Origin: Gammaproteobacteria bacterium RIFCSPHIGHO2_12_FULL_37_34
GTDB taxonomy: Bacteria > Pseudomonadota > Gammaproteobacteria > DSM-16500
DNA: 23,035 bases
NCBI GenBank assembly: GCA_001801495.1
Contig: MGXW01000058.1
Location: 1 to 23,035, forward strand
Direction: 5' to 3'
A program made the translations under genes and the position numbers. Positions 22,003 through 23,035 of this stretch are shown piece after piece. Position 1 is the stretch's first letter, and each line of letters begins with the position of its first letter. The notes under the pieces are model-generated. The model had not been told where the DNA came from. It saw only the letters and a program-made list of their open reading frames with translations, and did no database searches.

Positions 22003-22215
22003 TTATTCCTTTTTCTCATGGCAAATTTTACAATTTACGCAGCACGTACAGAGGTATTTAACGAGCGCACCAAAAGCAAGAATAGGCAAGGTAACATCAA
22101 AGAAGTCACGGAAAATAATCAATCGAATCAATTGATCACGAGGTAATACTAAAGCAAATAATCCAACAGCAATAGCAACTAAAATAATTAAAAATACAAA
22201 TATTCGCATGACCAT
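22003..22215 (-). CDS. Small membrane protein with Cys-rich C-terminus
   Basis: A 70-residue protein with two hydrophobic segments (about 4-24 and 41-54) and a C-terminal tail CTCCVNCKICHEKKE holding five cysteines and a histidine, which could bind metal or be disulfide-linked. I do not recognise a family. The start at 22215 is supported by AGGAG with a seven-base spacing; an ATG two codons later is also possible. It is followed by the SDR gene after 45 bases on the same strand, with a stem-loop between, so it may head this operon or be an unrelated single gene. Confidence 0.65.
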   Translation of the reverse strand: MVMRIFVFLIILVAIAVGLFALVLPRDQLIRLIIFRDFFDVTLPILAFGALVKYLCTCCVNCKICHEKKE

Positions 22216-22263
22216 GAAACTTCTCCTTTTTTGAGATACTAAATAATCCTAGAAACGTAATAC

Positions 22264-22292
22264 AGCCTAAATTGATACGTAGGTAGAGTCAA
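22264..22292 (-). promoter_or_regulatory. Weak putative promoter for the minus-strand gene group
   Basis: On the minus strand TTGACT (22292-22287) lies 17 bases upstream of TAGGCT (22269-22264), in the 94-base gap before the small membrane gene. The -35 matches five of six bases and the -10 only three (the T, A and final T), so this is tentative. I see no clear terminator for the effector-like gene in the same gap. Confidence 0.3.
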
Positions 22293-22309
22293 GAGCCTGT
22301 GGTGTTATG

Positions 22310-23035
22310 TTAATATGGTTTAAGATGCAGGTACAAGCCTGATGTGTTGTGCGATTCCTCTTTAGCAGGATGAGCATTGTTTGAAAGTGCCTGCTCTATG
22401 TTTTTTGCAAAGAAATGCACATGGTTATACAATGGGTTTTTCATGTTGTATTGATGTGACTTTTTAGCTGTCCAATGTGCTGCTATCCCTATTCCCATGG
22501 CAGCGCCTAATACAGCACCAGGTATAGCGCTCACTACGTTGGCGTTTAGTAGTGCAAATATCACTGCACCACCAATCGCACCTAGTATACCGCCAATAAA
22601 AATGGCAACAGAACGCTTTATTTTTTGAGATAGCGGTACAAGCGATTGTTTAAGCGCAACTAATTTTTCGACGACTTCTATTCGACGTTGGTTAATTTTG
22701 TCTTCCTTTTCCCATGATGCATTGGAAGATGTTTTTTTAGATTGCTGAAATCTTTTATAGCATTGAATTATTTCATCCACTTTAGTTAACAAACGAAGTA
22801 AATCATTCCCTTTCTTTTGCTGCTCTTTGAGGTTATGTAATTCTTTTAATTCGTTTATTTGATTTGATATTGCCAGCTTTAAATTAGCCATGATAGATGA
22901 ATCTAAATTTTGAAGATCTGGAGGTAAGTCATTTTGACGATCTGGAGGTAAGGCCGCACATTTTGTATTAAGTTTATCGACTAGTTGATTGAATTCGTCT
23001 ATGCATGGCACATGCAAGATATTTGGCGGTGTCTT
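22310..23035 (-). CDS. Effector-like coiled-coil protein with glycine-rich membrane hairpin (5' truncated)
   Basis: The frame is open to the window edge: codons beyond the TTG at 23017 read KTPPNI, so the true start is probably outside and at least 241 residues are present. An N-terminal PP-D-rich stretch (ALPPDRQNDLPPDLQNLD, a short imperfect repeat) is followed by a long charged helical region likely to form coiled coils, then a glycine-rich hydrophobic hairpin (about 134-185 counted from 23017; IFIGGILGAIGGAVIF and AIPGAVLGAAMGIGIAA) resembling glycine-zipper membrane segments, and a polar tail. I recognise no enzyme domain. This composition is common among Legionella and Coxiella type IV effectors and inclusion-membrane proteins, but that is only analogy. 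Confidence 0.6.
   Translation of the reverse strand, partial: KTPPNILHVPCIDEFNQLVDKLNTKCAALPPDRQNDLPPDLQNLDSSIMANLKLAISNQINELKELHNLKEQQKKGNDLLRLLTKVDEIIQCYKRFQQSKKTSSNASWEKEDKINQRRIEVVEKLVALKQSLVPLSQKIKRSVAIFIGGILGAIGGAVIFALLNANVVSAIPGAVLGAAMGIGIAAHWTAKKSHQYNMKNPLYNHVHFFAKNIEQALSNNAHPAKEESHNTSGLYLHLKPY

Noticed and set aside
1..23035. CRISPR array, tRNA or rRNA genes
   Set aside because: No regularly spaced direct repeats and no cloverleaf or rRNA-like sequence were seen; intergenic gaps are all shorter than about 100 bases.

Overview
The window is an AT-rich, densely packed gammaproteobacterial-type locus for making and modifying a surface polysaccharide or glycolipid. The low GC, the effector-like coiled-coil/glycine-rich protein at the right edge and the general style of the genes suggest a host-associated member of the Legionellales (Legionella/Coxiella-like). 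That assignment is inference; no rRNA or housekeeping marker is present. There is no gene-free stretch longer than about 100 bases.

Left edge (1 to about 690): the end of an IS605-type element, with a truncated tnpB on the minus strand, a divergent tnpA and a bulged terminal hairpin. Next (714-5235, plus strand) are a multi-pass membrane protein, an extended SDR epimerase/dehydratase and a second multi-pass membrane protein. The two membrane proteins look like GT-C type glycosyltransferases.

Centre (5253-15521, plus strand): a good sigma70-like promoter precedes ten tightly packed genes, several joined by TGATG, ATGA or longer overlaps. The first half makes and uses PAPS: a fused ATP sulfurylase/APS kinase, a DUF2061 membrane protein, two sulfotransferase-like proteins and a CysQ phosphatase. 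The second half matches, enzyme by enzyme, the O-methyl phosphoramidate (MeOPN) capsule pathway of Campylobacter jejuni: a CysC-like CDP-phosphoramidate kinase (Cj1415 type), a methyltransferase (Cj1419/1420 type), a PEP-synthase-like L-glutamine kinase (Cj1418 type), a gamma-glutamyl-CDP-amidate hydrolase (Cj1417 type) and a CTP:phosphoglutamine cytidylyltransferase (Cj1416 type). Predicted flow: glutamine is phosphorylated on its amide, coupled to CMP, hydrolysed to CDP-phosphoramidate, 3'-phosphorylated, methylated at some step and transferred to sugar. The 3'-phosphorylated CDP-amidate is structurally analogous to PAPS, so the sulfation and phosphoramidation halves may share the transferase fold and the CysQ clean-up step. 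This is the most interesting system here.

Right half (15382-22215, minus strand, convergent with the operon): a second group encodes a small Cys-rich membrane protein, an SDR, a non-haem Fe(II)/2OG-type oxygenase, a methyltransferase, a GT-A-like protein, an UPF0104 flippase-like membrane protein, a GT2 glycosyltransferase and a SRPBCC-Rieske [2Fe-2S] protein. A 24-codon relic of another SDR lies between two of them. The Rieske gene runs 140 bases into the antisense of the cytidylyltransferase gene, which looks like a recombination junction between the two modules. At the far right is the 5'-truncated effector-like gene.
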